From NCBI RefSeq assembly GCF_015831355.1, contig NZ_JADWYR010000002.1:806001-870000 (forward strand): DNA of 64,000 nt, in the 5' to 3' direction. Of the stretch, positions 51,451 to 60,653 are shown piece by piece (position 1 is the stretch's first letter; every line of letters begins with the position of its first letter). The DNA comes from Panacibacter microcysteis. GTDB lineage: Bacteria; Bacteroidota; Bacteroidia; Chitinophagales; Chitinophagaceae. Under the pieces are notes generated by a model, which ran no database searches, was not told the DNA's origin, and saw nothing but the letters and a program-made list of their open reading frames with translations. The position numbers were made by a program, and so were the translations under genes.

Positions 51451-51777
51451 CTATAAAAAAACTGAGCCCCCGGAAGTAAACCGGGAGCCCGCTTTTAGTA
51501 CATTAACTTTTGGACGAAGGGATATTGGATCTTTGCTGATGCTAAAATAGCGTATCAATAATATCAAGTCCAAATAATTTTAACTTAACAATATCCTAAA
51601 AAGACATAAAATATCTTATTTTGATACCTTTGTCACTATAAACAATTGATTTGTAGAATTTTAAAATTTCAATTAATCTCGCTTAAAAAATATTTAGTAA
51701 GCGGCGGTTGCTAAAAATACATGCGTGTAGTCGCTTCCCGTACTTACTTAATATCGCCATCCCTTATCTTGCAACAT
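51451..51777. other. Intergenic region of 327 bp with a GC-rich hairpin
   Basis: Contains the hairpin at 51455-51490 and an AT-rich remainder. No dispersed repeat and no protein gene was found here. Confidence 0.45.
51455..51490 (-). terminator. GC-rich hairpin with a U-run on the minus strand
   Basis: GAGCCCCCGG (51464-51473) faces CCGGGAGCCC (51481-51490). The minus-strand RNA can pair all 10 positions using G-U pairs and then runs into seven U (A-run 51455-51461). The plus-strand RNA has two mismatches. It is therefore a better terminator for minus-strand transcription, where I see no gene. It may still serve the EcsC gene. Confidence 0.5.
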
Positions 51778-52179
51778 ATGGTGCAATACAAAATCTTCAA
51801 TAAAAAAAGTCTTATAGATGGCACCGGCGCATTTGCTGTACAAACAATACCACCGAAAAGGAAAATCGGCAATCTTGGGGGAGAGATCATCAGCCTAAGA
51901 GAAGCTAGAAAAAGAGCAGCAATGACAAAACGCGTTGCCATGGTTGAATTTGGCGATGGCCGTGCATTGGATGCGAGTGTCAACCCTAACGAATTGCGTT
52001 ATATCAACCACTCCTGCTCCCCCAATACTTACATGCGGGTATGTTATGGTAAAGTTGAATTCTATGCGCTGCGTCGTATTAAAAAAGGCGAAGAGCTTAC
52101 CTGTGATTATGGTCCTACACACCACGATGGTAAACTGAAATGTAGTTGTGGAAGTGCGAATTGTAAAGGCTATCTTTAA
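51778..52179 (+). CDS. SET-domain protein lysine methyltransferase-like protein
   Basis: Short SET-domain protein of 133 residues. SET proteins transfer a methyl group from SAM to lysine. The features seen are an N-terminal strand pair (FNKKSLIDGTGAFAVQTIPPKRKIGNLGGEIIS), the pseudoknot motif YINHSCSPNTYMRV with N77-H78-S79, GEELTCDYG near the end with the catalytic-type Tyr, and a post-SET cysteine cluster C-x-C-x4-C at about 122-129 (CSCGSANCKGYL). The post-SET zinc motif makes it look like eukaryotic SET enzymes. The ATG at 51778 is chosen; an in-frame ATG at 51721 would add 19 residues. It precedes the BNR-repeat gene by 9 bp, so the two may be cotranscribed. Confidence 0.88.
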   Translation: MVQYKIFNKKSLIDGTGAFAVQTIPPKRKIGNLGGEIISLREARKRAAMTKRVAMVEFGDGRALDASVNPNELRYINHSCSPNTYMRVCYGKVEFYALRRIKKGEELTCDYGPTHHDGKLKCSCGSANCKGYL

Positions 52180-52188
52180 ATCCTGCAC

Positions 52189-53211
52189 ATGAAATATAAA
52201 TGCATTATTGTACTGTTCTTTGCTTGTCTGTCAGCAAAAATCCCATTTGCGCAAACAACGGTCACCATACTCGATTCCGGAAAAACAACTTCACTCCGTG
52301 GTTTAAGTGTTGTAGACGATAATGTTTTTTGGGCAAGTGGAAGTAACGGAACAGTAGCGCGTTCTGTAAATGGAGGTAAAACGATTCAATGGCTCACAGT
52401 AAAAGGTTATGCGCAAAGAGATTTTCGTGATATTGAAGCCATTGACAGTAACACTGCCATCATTATGGCCATTGCGGAACCTGCTATAATTTTGAAGACA
52501 AGAGATGCAGGTAAAACATGGTATAAAGTATTTGAAGATACTTCGAAAGGAATGTTTTTCGATGCGATGGATTTTACCGATCTGTATGGCATTGTCATAG
52601 GCGATCCTGTTAACAGCAAAATGTTTATTGCAGAAACGTATGATTACGGTGAAACCTGGACTAAAAAGGACGACCTTCCTTTGCTGGACAGTGGTGAGGC
52701 AATGTTTGCGTCGAGCGGCACCAACAGCAAGGCGTTAAACACCTCAACGTATAAAAGAATGATTGTTACCGGCGGTCTTAAATCCAGCGTTATTTTGCTA
52801 CCTGTAAACCGTCACTTAGGCAATATCAGGTTGCTTCTGCCGCTTGTGCAGGGCAAAGAATCTACCGGTGCCAATTCACTTGCGGTTTACAGAAAAAATA
52901 TGTTTGTTGTAGGCGGCGATTTCAGCAATGATAAAGATACTGTGGGAAACAGTGCCTACTCGTCAGATAACGGTAAAACATGGAAAAAGCCAATAACTCC
53001 GCCACATGGGTACCGGAGTTGTGTAGAGTATATAACATCTCAAAACCTCATTGCGTGCGGTACAAGCGGTATCGATATTTCTGCCGATGGTGGTAAAAAT
53101 TGGCAACTGATCTCCAGACAAAGTTTTCATGTTTGCCAACTGGCCAAAAATGGCAGCAAGGTTTACCTCGCAGGCAGCAATGGAAAGATCGCGGTACTTG
53201 AAATAAAGTAA
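52189..53211 (+). CDS. Exported BNR/Ycf48-like beta-propeller protein
   Basis: Exported protein of 340 residues. The signal peptide is MKYKCIIVLFFACLSAKIPFAQ. The mature protein is a predicted beta-propeller with recurring Asp-box (BNR) motifs: SVNGGKTIQW, RDAGKTWYKVF, YDYGETWTKKD, SDNGKTWKKPI and ADGGKNWQLIS. This pattern is shared by sialidases and Ycf48/HCF136-type assembly factors. The catalytic arginines of sialidases are not evident, so a non-enzymatic or assembly role is more likely. It starts 9 bp after the SET gene. Confidence 0.85.
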   Translation: MKYKCIIVLFFACLSAKIPFAQTTVTILDSGKTTSLRGLSVVDDNVFWASGSNGTVARSVNGGKTIQWLTVKGYAQRDFRDIEAIDSNTAIIMAIAEPAIILKTRDAGKTWYKVFEDTSKGMFFDAMDFTDLYGIVIGDPVNSKMFIAETYDYGETWTKKDDLPLLDSGEAMFASSGTNSKALNTSTYKRMIVTGGLKSSVILLPVNRHLGNIRLLLPLVQGKESTGANSLAVYRKNMFVVGGDFSNDKDTVGNSAYSSDNGKTWKKPITPPHGYRSCVEYITSQNLIACGTSGIDISADGGKNWQLISRQSFHVCQLAKNGSKVYLAGSNGKIAVLEIK

Positions 53212-53244
53212 TGTACTTAGCTGAAGTGCTGCCATTAGGCTTTT

Positions 53245-53264
53245 GTTGTGTCACTCACTTGTAC
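53245..53264 (+). repeat. Dispersed repeat core, type A (copy 22)
   Basis: Exact type A core. The left arm GAAGTGCTGCCATTAGGCTTTT and right arm GGCTATATCGCTATTCAGCA resemble copies 5 and 19. It lies between convergent genes. Confidence 0.9.
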
Positions 53265-53300
53265 GGCTATATCGCTATTCAGCACACACCCGCAGCTATA

Positions 53301-53591
53301 TTATTTTTCGTCTATTCGGGTAACATCGTTGTCATCATCGCTTACACGTTCTGTACTTTCAAAAGCACCTCCTGAACCGTCAGAGGAATTTTCCCCGGTT
53401 GCTTGTGTTTGCGCATTCTTTTCTACATCTGCGGTAAGCTTTTCATTTGTTGTTTCCGGTTTTATCATTTCTTCATTAGCAGGCGCATGCGGAAAACCTT
53501 CAAAATCCTGGTCTATTCTTTCATCATTGCTTTGTTCTACTTCGTTTTCTTCCGTTATCGGGTTGGTAGATTGGTTATTTTCATTCTTCAT
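53301..53591 (-). CDS. Acidic low-complexity small protein
   Basis: Protein of 96 residues from the ATG at 53591. It is very acidic and polar (Glu, Asp, Asn, Thr, Ser), with no signal peptide or membrane helix, and it is probably disordered (MKNENNQSTNPITEENEVEQ at the start). I do not recognise it. It follows the LD-carboxypeptidase gene on the same strand after about 50 bp. A longer 243-codon frame on the opposite strand is probably its shadow. Confidence 0.5.
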   Translation of the reverse strand: MKNENNQSTNPITEENEVEQSNDERIDQDFEGFPHAPANEEMIKPETTNEKLTADVEKNAQTQATGENSSDGSGGAFESTERVSDDDNDVTRIDEK

Positions 53592-53643
53592 GGCTAAAAC
53601 TTTAGTTAGCAACGTTGAAAAATACATGCCAGAAAGAGGCTTG

Positions 53644-54552
53644 TCATTCAGCTTCTTTCAAAATAACTTTTGTTCCGGTCACTTTCAGTTTATGTACTGC
53701 CCCATATTTCAAAGCATAGTTTCTTTCGCTATGGCTAACCGGGAAATCGAAGCAAACAGGGTAATCGTAGTCTTTAATTTTTTCTTTTATCAAATCATAC
53801 ACTTTTTGTCCAAACGGTACAACGGTATCTTTCATGTCCGTAAAACCGCCGATAACAAGTCCGCTGAGTGTATCCAGCATTCCGGCTCTTTTCAATTGCA
53901 TAAACAGCCTGTCAATATTATACAAATATTCTCCCACGTCCTCAAGGAAAAGAATGCTGTTTGTTGTGTCGATTGCTGATTTACTACCCATTAAATGACA
54001 AACGATAGAAAGATTGCCGCCAACAAGGGGGCCTTCCCCCTCTCCTTTTACGTTGTAATCATGAGCGTTTGTTGTGTAGTTTATTTTTTTGCCTGTAAGT
54101 ACTTTCCTGATGGACTGCACGTATTCAGTTGCATCGCCACCATCATTAAATGCCCCCGCCATAGGCGCATGTAAGGATGCTATTTTCAACCTGCGCTGCA
54201 GATGTGCGTGCAGTATGGTAACATCACTGTAGCCTATTAACCATTTGGGGTTACGTTTAAAGGCTGTAAAGTCCAGGTCATCGATTATCCTGCTTATGCC
54301 ATAGCCTCCCCTTCCGCAAAGGATAGCCTGTATATTTTTGTCGTCAAGCATCTGCTGCAGGTCGTGTAAACGCTCTTCATCTGTACCTGAAAAGTAATGA
54401 AACTGGTTGCCTAAAGTTTTCCCTGTTCTCACGTTAAAACCCCAGGATTTCAGTGTTTCTATACATTTCGTTGCTTTCTCAACAGTCATAAACCCAGCCG
54501 GGCAAACAATGCCGATGGTATCTCCTTTCTTAAGGTATGGCGGTATTTTCAT
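53644..54552 (-). CDS. LD-carboxypeptidase (S66 peptidase family)
   Basis: Serine peptidase of 302 residues that trims L,D-bonds in murein peptides during cell-wall recycling. The order of catalytic motifs fits S66: nucleophile Ser in GRGGYGISRIIDDLD (about 88-102), the APMAG loop, a Glu in LFLEDVGEYLYNIDRL (about 205-220), and the His in FPVSHSERNYALKYG (about 278-292). There is no signal peptide, so it is expected in the cytoplasm, as for E. coli LdcA. It sits head-to-head with metG across a 318-bp divergent region holding one repeat copy. Confidence 0.92.
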   Translation of the reverse strand: MKIPPYLKKGDTIGIVCPAGFMTVEKATKCIETLKSWGFNVRTGKTLGNQFHYFSGTDEERLHDLQQMLDDKNIQAILCGRGGYGISRIIDDLDFTAFKRNPKWLIGYSDVTILHAHLQRRLKIASLHAPMAGAFNDGGDATEYVQSIRKVLTGKKINYTTNAHDYNVKGEGEGPLVGGNLSIVCHLMGSKSAIDTTNSILFLEDVGEYLYNIDRLFMQLKRAGMLDTLSGLVIGGFTDMKDTVVPFGQKVYDLIKEKIKDYDYPVCFDFPVSHSERNYALKYGAVHKLKVTGTKVILKEAE

Positions 54553-54870
54553 AGCAACAATATTACAGAATGTGTATGGCTTGTTAACGTGCTTTTACAG
54601 CAGTAGTGCAATGCAGGTTTGAAAAAGGACACCTGCCCGGGTATTAAAACTTCGTTTGCTACACGGCAGATTTTAGCAAATGCGGCTTATTGGCTATTTT
54701 TGCGACCCTCATAGCCGTTTGGTTGTTCTGTATTTATAAAACTGTCTTTTGCTGTAGCAGGCATTGCCTGGTATAGCTTTCGCAAATGAAGTATCGTTGC
54801 TGAATAAAGAGATAGTGTACAAGTGAGTGACACAACAGGCGATGAGTAAAGCGCTAAAGCCAAGTACAAA
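54553..54870. other. Divergent region between the LD-carboxypeptidase and metG genes
   Basis: 318 bp. It contains a TATTTTTG sequence (54695-54702) that fits a -7 element for metG, without a good -33 TTTG, and repeat copy 23. If that -7 is used, the repeat is in the metG leader RNA. Confidence 0.4.
54817..54836 (-). repeat. Dispersed repeat core, type A (copy 23)
   Basis: Exact type A core, reverse orientation, followed by AGGCGATG. It ends 34 bp before the metG start codon. Confidence 0.9.
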
Positions 54871-56973
54871 ATGAATGATTACAAGAGAATATTAATTACG
54901 GCGGCACTACCTTATGCAAACGGACCTGTACACATTGGCCACCTGGCAGGCTGTTATTTACCCGCAGATATTTATGCCCGTTATCAGCGTGCTCAAAAGC
55001 GCGATGTTGTTTTTGTAGGCGGCAGTGATGAACACGGTGTACCTATCACGATTCGCGCCATGAAAGAAGGCATAACGCCGCAACAGGTAGTTGATAAATA
55101 CCATGCGCTTATAAAGGAAAGCATGGAACAGATGCATATTTCATTTGATATTTATTCAAGAACATCAAACGAGGTGCACCATAAAACATCGCAGGATTTC
55201 TTTTTGAATTTATACAACAAAGGTTTGTTTGAAGAGAAAGAAAGTGAACAGTATTACGACGAAAAGGCAAAAACATTTTTGGCCGACAGGTATATCGTTG
55301 GCACCTGTCCTGTGTGTGCGAACCCTAATGCTTACGGAGATCAATGCGAGAAATGCGGTTCTTCATTATCACCCGAACAACTGATCAACCCACGTAGTGC
55401 ACTCAGTGATGCTGTGCCGGTGAAAAGAACAACAAAGCACTGGTACTTTCCTTTACAGCAATACGAGGGCTGGCTGAAAGAATGGATCATTGAAGGACAC
55501 AAAGAATGGAAGAATAATGTGTATGGACAATGTAAAAGCTGGATAGATAGTGGCCTGCAAAGCCGTGCTATGACGCGTGACAGTAACTGGGGCATTAGGG
55601 TACCCTTGCCTGATGCCGATGGCAAAGTATTATATGTATGGTTTGATGCACCAATTGGGTATATAAGTGCAACAAAAGAACTGACAGATAAGTGGGCTGA
55701 TTACTGGTGCAAGGCAGATACAAAACTGGTGCATTTTATAGGCAAGGATAATATTGTTTTTCACTGCATCATTTTCCCATCGATGCTGAAAGCACATGGA
55801 GATTTTGTACTGCCTGATAATGTTCCCGCAAATGAATTTTTAAATATTGAGGGTGAAAAAGTGTCTACCAGCCGAAACTGGGCTGTATGGGTGCATGAAT
55901 ATGTACAGGACTTCCCGGGTTGTGAAGATGTGTTGCGCTATGTGCTTTGTAGTAATGCACCTGAAAATAAAGACAACGATTTTACGTGGAAAGATTTCCA
56001 GGACAGGAACAATAATGAACTCGCAAGCATCTTCGGCAATTTTGTAAACAGGACTTTCGTGCTTATGCACAAGCTTTGCGGCGGTAAAGTACCAAAACTG
56101 CATGAAGATGTTTATGACGAAAGAGATATACAGGTAGTAGCAGATATAAAGGCCGCCAAAGAAAAGGTTGAAAGTTTTATTGAACAATACAAATTCAGAG
56201 ATGCACTTTTTGAAGTAATAGATCTTGCGCGTAAAGGCAATAAATACATGCAGGAGAAAGAGCCATGGATCGTTGCAAAATCTTTGGCAGCAAACCCGGA
56301 TGCACAAAAGTTGATTGATAACTGTCTTCATCTTTGTTTACAATTAACCGCAAATCTTGCTATTCTTATCAATCCATTTTTACCGGGCACGGCAAAGAAA
56401 ATGTTGCATATGATGAAGGTTGTAGAAAAAATGCTTGAGTGGCATAATGCAGGCAGCACAAAACTGCTAAGCGTTGGGTATACGCTACGGGCTCCTGAAC
56501 TGCTATTCAGAAAAATAGAAGATGCGGAAATTGCATCGCAGATAGAAAAACTTAAGAGCGGCCTGGTAAAAACCGTTGAAGTAACAGGCGGTAAGAAGGA
56601 TGATTCAGGTAATCAAACAGCAGTGCAAACAACTGCGGACAAAAAAGCAACGATTGTTTACGACGATTTTGCTAAAATGGATCTGCGGGTTGGAAAGATT
56701 GTGGCTGCAGAAAAAGTGGAAAAGGCTGATAAATTGCTGAAGCTTTCTGTAGATCTTGGTTTTGAAACGAGAACCATTGTGTCTGGCATTGCCCAACATT
56801 TTAAACCGGAGGAGATTACCGGGAAACAAGTAGTGGTGGTTGCAAACCTTGCACCGCGCAAAATGCGCGGCATAGAAAGTAATGGAATGATTTTAATGGC
56901 AGAAGATGGAAACGGCAAACTGCATTTTGTAAACCCGGAAGAAAACATCAATGCCGGAGCAGGTGTAAACTAG
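54871..56973 (+). CDS. metG: Methionyl-tRNA synthetase with C-terminal tRNA-binding domain
   Basis: Class Ia synthetase that charges tRNA-Met, 700 residues. HIGH is at residues 21-24 in [12 protein letters not shown] zinc knuckle is at about 147-164 ([18 protein letters not shown]). The KMSKS motif is the Bacteroidota-type KVSTS at about 330-334 in [12 protein letters not shown]. The anticodon domain is followed by a short linker and a Trbp111-type OB fold from about 599 ([32 protein letters not shown]), which strengthens tRNA binding and dimerisation. The length is normal for this form. A terminator is 118 bp downstream. Confidence 0.97.
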   Translation: MNDYKRILITAALPYANGPVHIGHLAGCYLPADIYARYQRAQKRDVVFVGGSDEHGVPITIRAMKEGITPQQVVDKYHALIKESMEQMHISFDIYSRTSNEVHHKTSQDFFLNLYNKGLFEEKESEQYYDEKAKTFLADRYIVGTCPVCANPNAYGDQCEKCGSSLSPEQLINPRSALSDAVPVKRTTKHWYFPLQQYEGWLKEWIIEGHKEWKNNVYGQCKSWIDSGLQSRAMTRDSNWGIRVPLPDADGKVLYVWFDAPIGYISATKELTDKWADYWCKADTKLVHFIGKDNIVFHCIIFPSMLKAHGDFVLPDNVPANEFLNIEGEKVSTSRNWAVWVHEYVQDFPGCEDVLRYVLCSNAPENKDNDFTWKDFQDRNNNELASIFGNFVNRTFVLMHKLCGGKVPKLHEDVYDERDIQVVADIKAAKEKVESFIEQYKFRDALFEVIDLARKGNKYMQEKEPWIVAKSLAANPDAQKLIDNCLHLCLQLTANLAILINPFLPGTAKKMLHMMKVVEKMLEWHNAGSTKLLSVGYTLRAPELLFRKIEDAEIASQIEKLKSGLVKTVEVTGGKKDDSGNQTAVQTTADKKATIVYDDFAKMDLRVGKIVAAEKVEKADKLLKLSVDLGFETRTIVSGIAQHFKPEEITGKQVVVVANLAPRKMRGIESNGMILMAEDGNGKLHFVNPEENINAGAGVN

Positions 56974-57090
56974 GCTACATGATTATGTAGTTTTATGTAC
57001 CGGGTAAAATAGTGAATTTTGCAGTACAACCTTAAGTTAACGCCCTTTTAGAAACAGTAAAGTAATTAATTAACCTATCTGTTATCAATG

Positions 57091-57125
57091 AAACCGCTTT
57101 TTAATCAAAGCGGTTTTTTATTTTT
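57091..57125 (+). terminator. Intrinsic terminator of metG
   Basis: AAACCGCTTT/AAAGCGGTTT stem of 10 bp with a short AT loop, followed by a T-run. Confidence 0.88.
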
Positions 57126-57149
57126 ATAGCTGACAAAAACACCTACATT

Positions 57150-58016
57150 ATGCAAATCGGATTTATTGGTCTTGGCAATCTTGGAACACCTATTGCCGAA
57201 AATATACTGGAGCAGCACAACCAGCTATTTGTATTTAACCGCACTGCTGCAAAAGCACAACCGCTGGTAAATAAAGGCGCTGTACTATGTGCCACTGTAA
57301 AAGAACTGGCACAACAATGCGACGTCATTTTTACCATGGTTTCAGATGATGCAGCGCTCAACCATATAACAAAAAGCGAAGACGGGCTTGCTGCCAACAT
57401 GAAAGAAGGCGCAATCCATATCTCAATGAGCACCATACTACCGGCCACGGCCATATACCTGGATTCTTTACACCATGTGCACAGGAACATATATGTGGCA
57501 GCGCCTGTAATGGGCAGACCAGAAGCTGCACGTGCCAAAAAGCTAAATTTTCTTGTGTCTGGCAAACCGGTTACTGTTGAAACTATTACGCCGCTGCTGA
57601 CAGCGGCAGGCGCCGCAGGTGTATGGAATATTGGTACAGCAACCGAAGCGGCAAATGTTGCCAAACTCTGCAGCAATTTTCTCATTATAGCTGCTATTGA
57701 AGCCATGGCAGAAGGCATTAACCTGGCGCAGAAAAGCGGCATTGATGCAACAGCCTGGATGAACATGATCACATCCACATTATTCGCCTCTCCCATTTAT
57801 AAGAATTATGGCAACATTTTGTTACAGCAGGCATACGAGCCCGCCGCATTTAGTCTTAAACTGGGGCTTAAAGATGTAAACCTGATCAATGAACAGGCCG
57901 CTGAAAAAAACACAGAAATGCCTTTGGGCGGTGTGCTGCAGCAGCAATTACAAGAGTGTGTAAACAAAGGATTTGGTGAACACGACTGGACAGCTATTGC
58001 GCTGGCTTTGAAGTAG
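57150..58016 (+). CDS. NAD(P)-dependent beta-hydroxyacid dehydrogenase family protein
   Basis: Oxidoreductase of 288 residues of the 6-phosphogluconate / 3-hydroxyisobutyrate dehydrogenase family. The NAD(P)-binding Rossmann motif is at residues 4-16 (GFIGLGNLGTPIAENIL), the substrate loop follows (HISMSTILPATA) and a conserved helix with the catalytic-type Lys is near residue 172 (AANVAKLCSNFLIIAAIEAMAEG). The C-terminal helical domain (LGLKDVNLINEQAAEKNTEMPLGGVLQQQL) is standard. The reaction is the reversible oxidation of a beta-hydroxy acid or a related reductive step. It is convergent with the GMC oxidoreductase gene, only 3 bp apart. Confidence 0.92.
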   Translation: MQIGFIGLGNLGTPIAENILEQHNQLFVFNRTAAKAQPLVNKGAVLCATVKELAQQCDVIFTMVSDDAALNHITKSEDGLAANMKEGAIHISMSTILPATAIYLDSLHHVHRNIYVAAPVMGRPEAARAKKLNFLVSGKPVTVETITPLLTAAGAAGVWNIGTATEAANVAKLCSNFLIIAAIEAMAEGINLAQKSGIDATAWMNMITSTLFASPIYKNYGNILLQQAYEPAAFSLKLGLKDVNLINEQAAEKNTEMPLGGVLQQQLQECVNKGFGEHDWTAIALALK

Positions 58017-58019
58017 CCA

Positions 58020-59723
58020 TCATATATTACCTTTTTTCAAAGCCTTGATTGCATAATCGCATGCTCTGGCTGTAAGCGCCATATAAGTAAGCGATGGATT
58101 TACACAGGAACCGGATGTCATGCAACTGCCATCTGTTATAAACACGTTTGGTACTTCATGCATCTGGTTGTAGGAATTTAATACTGCGTCTTTGGAAGAT
58201 TTACCCATGCGTGCTGTACCCATTTCATGATTGGCATTACCGGGAAAGGAAATACTGCCATTCACCTGTATGTTACGATAGCCTGCGGCTTCCAGCATTT
58301 CAACACCGGTAGCTGCAATGTCTTTGTGCATGGCGTTTTCATTTTCTCTAAAGCTGCAGTCAACTGCTATAAGAGGTCTGCCCCATTTGTCTTTTTTGTT
58401 TGTATCTAACGTTACCCTGTTGTCGTTATATGGTAAACACTCACCAAAAGCATACATACTTATGCCCCACTGACCAGGTTCAGCTAAAGCTTCTTTCAGT
58501 GCAGACCCGATTGCGGCATCATGCTCCTGCCGGCCGCGGTAGGCACTAAGGCCATAATGGTACCCCCGCAAAAAATCAGGAGACTGGTCTGTTACATTAC
58601 GGAAACGTGGAATATAGGCAGGCGTTGGTCTCCTTCCATAATAATAGCTGTCTTCAAAGCCATCAATATCCGCGGTAATAGAAAGACCTTTGTGATGATC
58701 CATCAGGTTCCTGCCTATCTGCCCGCTGCCATTACCCAAACCCGCAGGAAACCTGGTTGATGTTGAATTGAGCAATATAAATGTAGTGGCAACTGTAGCT
58801 GCATTTAAAAAGATTATTTCAGCATAATATTCTTCCGTTTTATTTGTTTCGGTATTAAGTATTTCCACGCCGGTAGCTTTCTGTTTACCTTCGTCATACA
58901 ATACACGGTTTACAAGTGAGTGCGGCTTTACGGTTAGGTTGCCTGTAGCATAAGCGGCGGGCATTGTGCTGGCATTGGTGCTGAAATAAGCTCCAAACGG
59001 GCAACCGCGGTGGCAAAGATCCCTGGCCTGGCATTGCCCCCTGCCCTTTACTGCCCTGGTTAAATTTGCTGTTCTGCCAATAATTACTTTCCTGTCTGTA
59101 TAAGCACGTTCTATCTTTTGTTTAAATGACCGCTCCGCGCAATTCAATTCAAATGGAGGCTGAAAAATACCATCCGGTAATTGCGGGATATTTTCTTTTG
59201 AGCCACTTACGCCTATAAATGATTCTACATAATCGTACCACGGCGCAATATCTTTATAGCGTATCGGCCAGTCAATGCCATGACCATCTTTTAGATTGGC
59301 TTCAAAGTCAAGATCACTCCACCTGTAGCAGGCTCTTGCCCATAGCAAAGATCTTCCACCTACAACATCACCTCTTATCCAGTCAAACCGTTTGATTTCT
59401 TCGTATGGATTTTCTTTATCGTTAATGTAAAAATGTTTGTTGTCTTCGCGGTAAGAATAATGCCTGCTTTGTACATAAGACCGCTCTTTGTCTGCTTTGC
59501 TCAGTCTCAGGTGATGATCAAATTCCCACGGCGCCAAATTGGCTGTCGTGTAGTCTTTAATGTGTTCAACATTTCTTCCACGTTCAAGCATAAGCACTTT
59601 TAAACCTTTCCCGCACAACTCTTTTGCGGCCCAACCGCCTGTTATGCCGGAGCCCACCACAATTGCATCGTATGTATGTTGCTGTTTTGCCTGAATGTTG
59701 AGTAATAAACTATCTCCCGGCAT
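58020..59723 (-). CDS. GMC family FAD-dependent oxidoreductase
   Basis: FAD-binding oxidoreductase of 567 residues of the glucose-methanol-choline family. The dinucleotide-binding motif is near residue 20 (AIVVGSGITGGWAAKELCGKGLKVLMLERGR). A GMC signature segment runs VVGGRSLLWARACYRWSDLDFEANLKDGHGIDWPIRY. The C-terminal active-site region NANHEMGTARMG, with DGSCMTSGSCVNPSLTYMALTARACDYAI after it, supplies the conserved His/Asn pair. Members oxidise alcohols or sugars and often pair with a small gluconate dehydrogenase-type subunit, which is absent here. There is no signal peptide or twin-Arg motif. Confidence 0.93.
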   Translation of the reverse strand: MPGDSLLLNIQAKQQHTYDAIVVGSGITGGWAAKELCGKGLKVLMLERGRNVEHIKDYTTANLAPWEFDHHLRLSKADKERSYVQSRHYSYREDNKHFYINDKENPYEEIKRFDWIRGDVVGGRSLLWARACYRWSDLDFEANLKDGHGIDWPIRYKDIAPWYDYVESFIGVSGSKENIPQLPDGIFQPPFELNCAERSFKQKIERAYTDRKVIIGRTANLTRAVKGRGQCQARDLCHRGCPFGAYFSTNASTMPAAYATGNLTVKPHSLVNRVLYDEGKQKATGVEILNTETNKTEEYYAEIIFLNAATVATTFILLNSTSTRFPAGLGNGSGQIGRNLMDHHKGLSITADIDGFEDSYYYGRRPTPAYIPRFRNVTDQSPDFLRGYHYGLSAYRGRQEHDAAIGSALKEALAEPGQWGISMYAFGECLPYNDNRVTLDTNKKDKWGRPLIAVDCSFRENENAMHKDIAATGVEMLEAAGYRNIQVNGSISFPGNANHEMGTARMGKSSKDAVLNSYNQMHEVPNVFITDGSCMTSGSCVNPSLTYMALTARACDYAIKALKKGNI

Positions 59724-59809
59724 TGGCTATTGGTTTTTAAAATCTCAAAAGTTTAAAATTAGGAGAAAAAGAATTATGAGCCGGGCATTGGTACAAGTAT
59801 TAAGCTTTT

Positions 59810-59829
59810 GTTGCGTCGCACTCTTCAAC
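59810..59829 (+). repeat. Dispersed repeat core, type B (copy 24)
   Basis: Type B core with a changed end (CAAC for GTAC). Arms are ATGAGCCGGGCATTGGTAC upstream and GTTATTGGGCAGTGCGAAG downstream. It is the first of an inverted pair with copy 25. Confidence 0.85.
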
Positions 59830-59964
59830 GGCTGAAGCGTTATTGGGCAGTGCGAAGAACAAAGCAACACAATATGTATGAATACTATGTTAGTTTGCCA
59901 TTTACAACCAGGCAAAATGCGGATGTGAATAAAGCGCTTCGCCTTGCTGAAAAATGAACGGAAC

Positions 59965-59984
59965 GTACAAGTGAGTGACACAAC
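59965..59984 (-). repeat. Dispersed repeat core, type A (copy 25)
   Basis: Exact type A core, reverse orientation. The arm CTTCGCCTTGCTGAAAAATG lies before it, facing the right arm of copy 24 about 80 bp away, so the two copies form a head-to-head pair. Confidence 0.9.
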
Positions 59985-60080
59985 AGGTGATGCCACCTGC
60001 ACAGCAGCTGGCAACAACAATAATTATATTTTATAAAGCACGTTATGGATGATCATATAACGCTTTACTATATACGAACA

Positions 60081-60102
60081 GCGGCAGCCGCAAGGCTGCC
60101 GC
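60081..60102. terminator. Strong GNRA hairpin, possible terminator
   Basis: Perfect 9-bp stem GCGGCAGCC/GGCTGCCGC with a GCAA loop. It is 18 bp beyond the stop codon of the SRPBCC gene but has no clear U-run, so termination is uncertain. Confidence 0.5.
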
Positions 60103-60120
60103 TCTTCGTACCTGATTGTA

Positions 60121-60546
60121 TCAATGCTGCTCAGTATATTTTTTGAAATTATCGAGAATGGCCTGCCAGCCCGCCTGTTGCATTTCAACTGAATGCATGG
60201 TCTCAGCTTCGAAGCTCTCCTGCACTTTGGTCGAGTTGCCGTCAGCAGTAAAAATCACGGTTACCTGTCTGTTATCACCAAGTGTGTAAGCTATCAGGGC
60301 ATGTTCCTCTACCGCATCGTACACACCACCAAAATCAAAACCAAAACTCCCGTCCTTTGCTTCCATGCGGTAAGAAAAGCTTCCGCCAACCTTTAAATCA
60401 TTGGAAGCGGTGGGTGTATGCCAGTCTTCAGAAGCATTGTTCCATTGCGTAATATGTGCGGGACTGGTAAAATAATCCCATACCTTTTCCAAAGGTGCAT
60501 GTACAATGGTTTCGATGGTAATTGTTTGTTTTTGCTGTGTGTTCAT
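60121..60546 (-). CDS. SRPBCC (AHSA1-like) family protein
   Basis: Cytoplasmic protein of 141 residues with the AHSA1/START helix-grip fold: ITIETIVHAPLEKVWDYFTSPAHITQWNNASEDWHTPTA at the N-terminus, a central EHALIAYTLGDNRQVTVIFTADGNSTKVQESFEAE strand set, and a C-terminal long helix (MQQAGWQAILDNFKKYTEQ). The family binds hydrophobic ligands or assists Hsp90; this short bacterial type has no known specific role. Two in-frame upstream ATGs exist (60555 and 60648); 60546 fits the family N-terminus. It is preceded by the lipoprotein gene on the same strand with a gap of about 110 bp. Confidence 0.88.
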   Translation of the reverse strand: MNTQQKQTITIETIVHAPLEKVWDYFTSPAHITQWNNASEDWHTPTASNDLKVGGSFSYRMEAKDGSFGFDFGGVYDAVEEHALIAYTLGDNRQVTVIFTADGNSTKVQESFEAETMHSVEMQQAGWQAILDNFKKYTEQH

Positions 60547-60653
60547 GGTAACCATTTTTATTTTATTGATGTTTATTGCGTACTGCAAACATCGGCCACG
60601 ATACACAATAAAACGCTGTGTAAAAACGACCAAAATAAGGCTGATCACGACAT

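Noticed and set aside
53248-53979. Open frame of 243 codons on the plus strand
   Set aside because: It overlaps the end of the LD-carboxypeptidase gene and the whole acidic small gene on the minus strand, has Ser/Phe-rich shadow-like composition, and shows no family features. It also begins within repeat copy 22.
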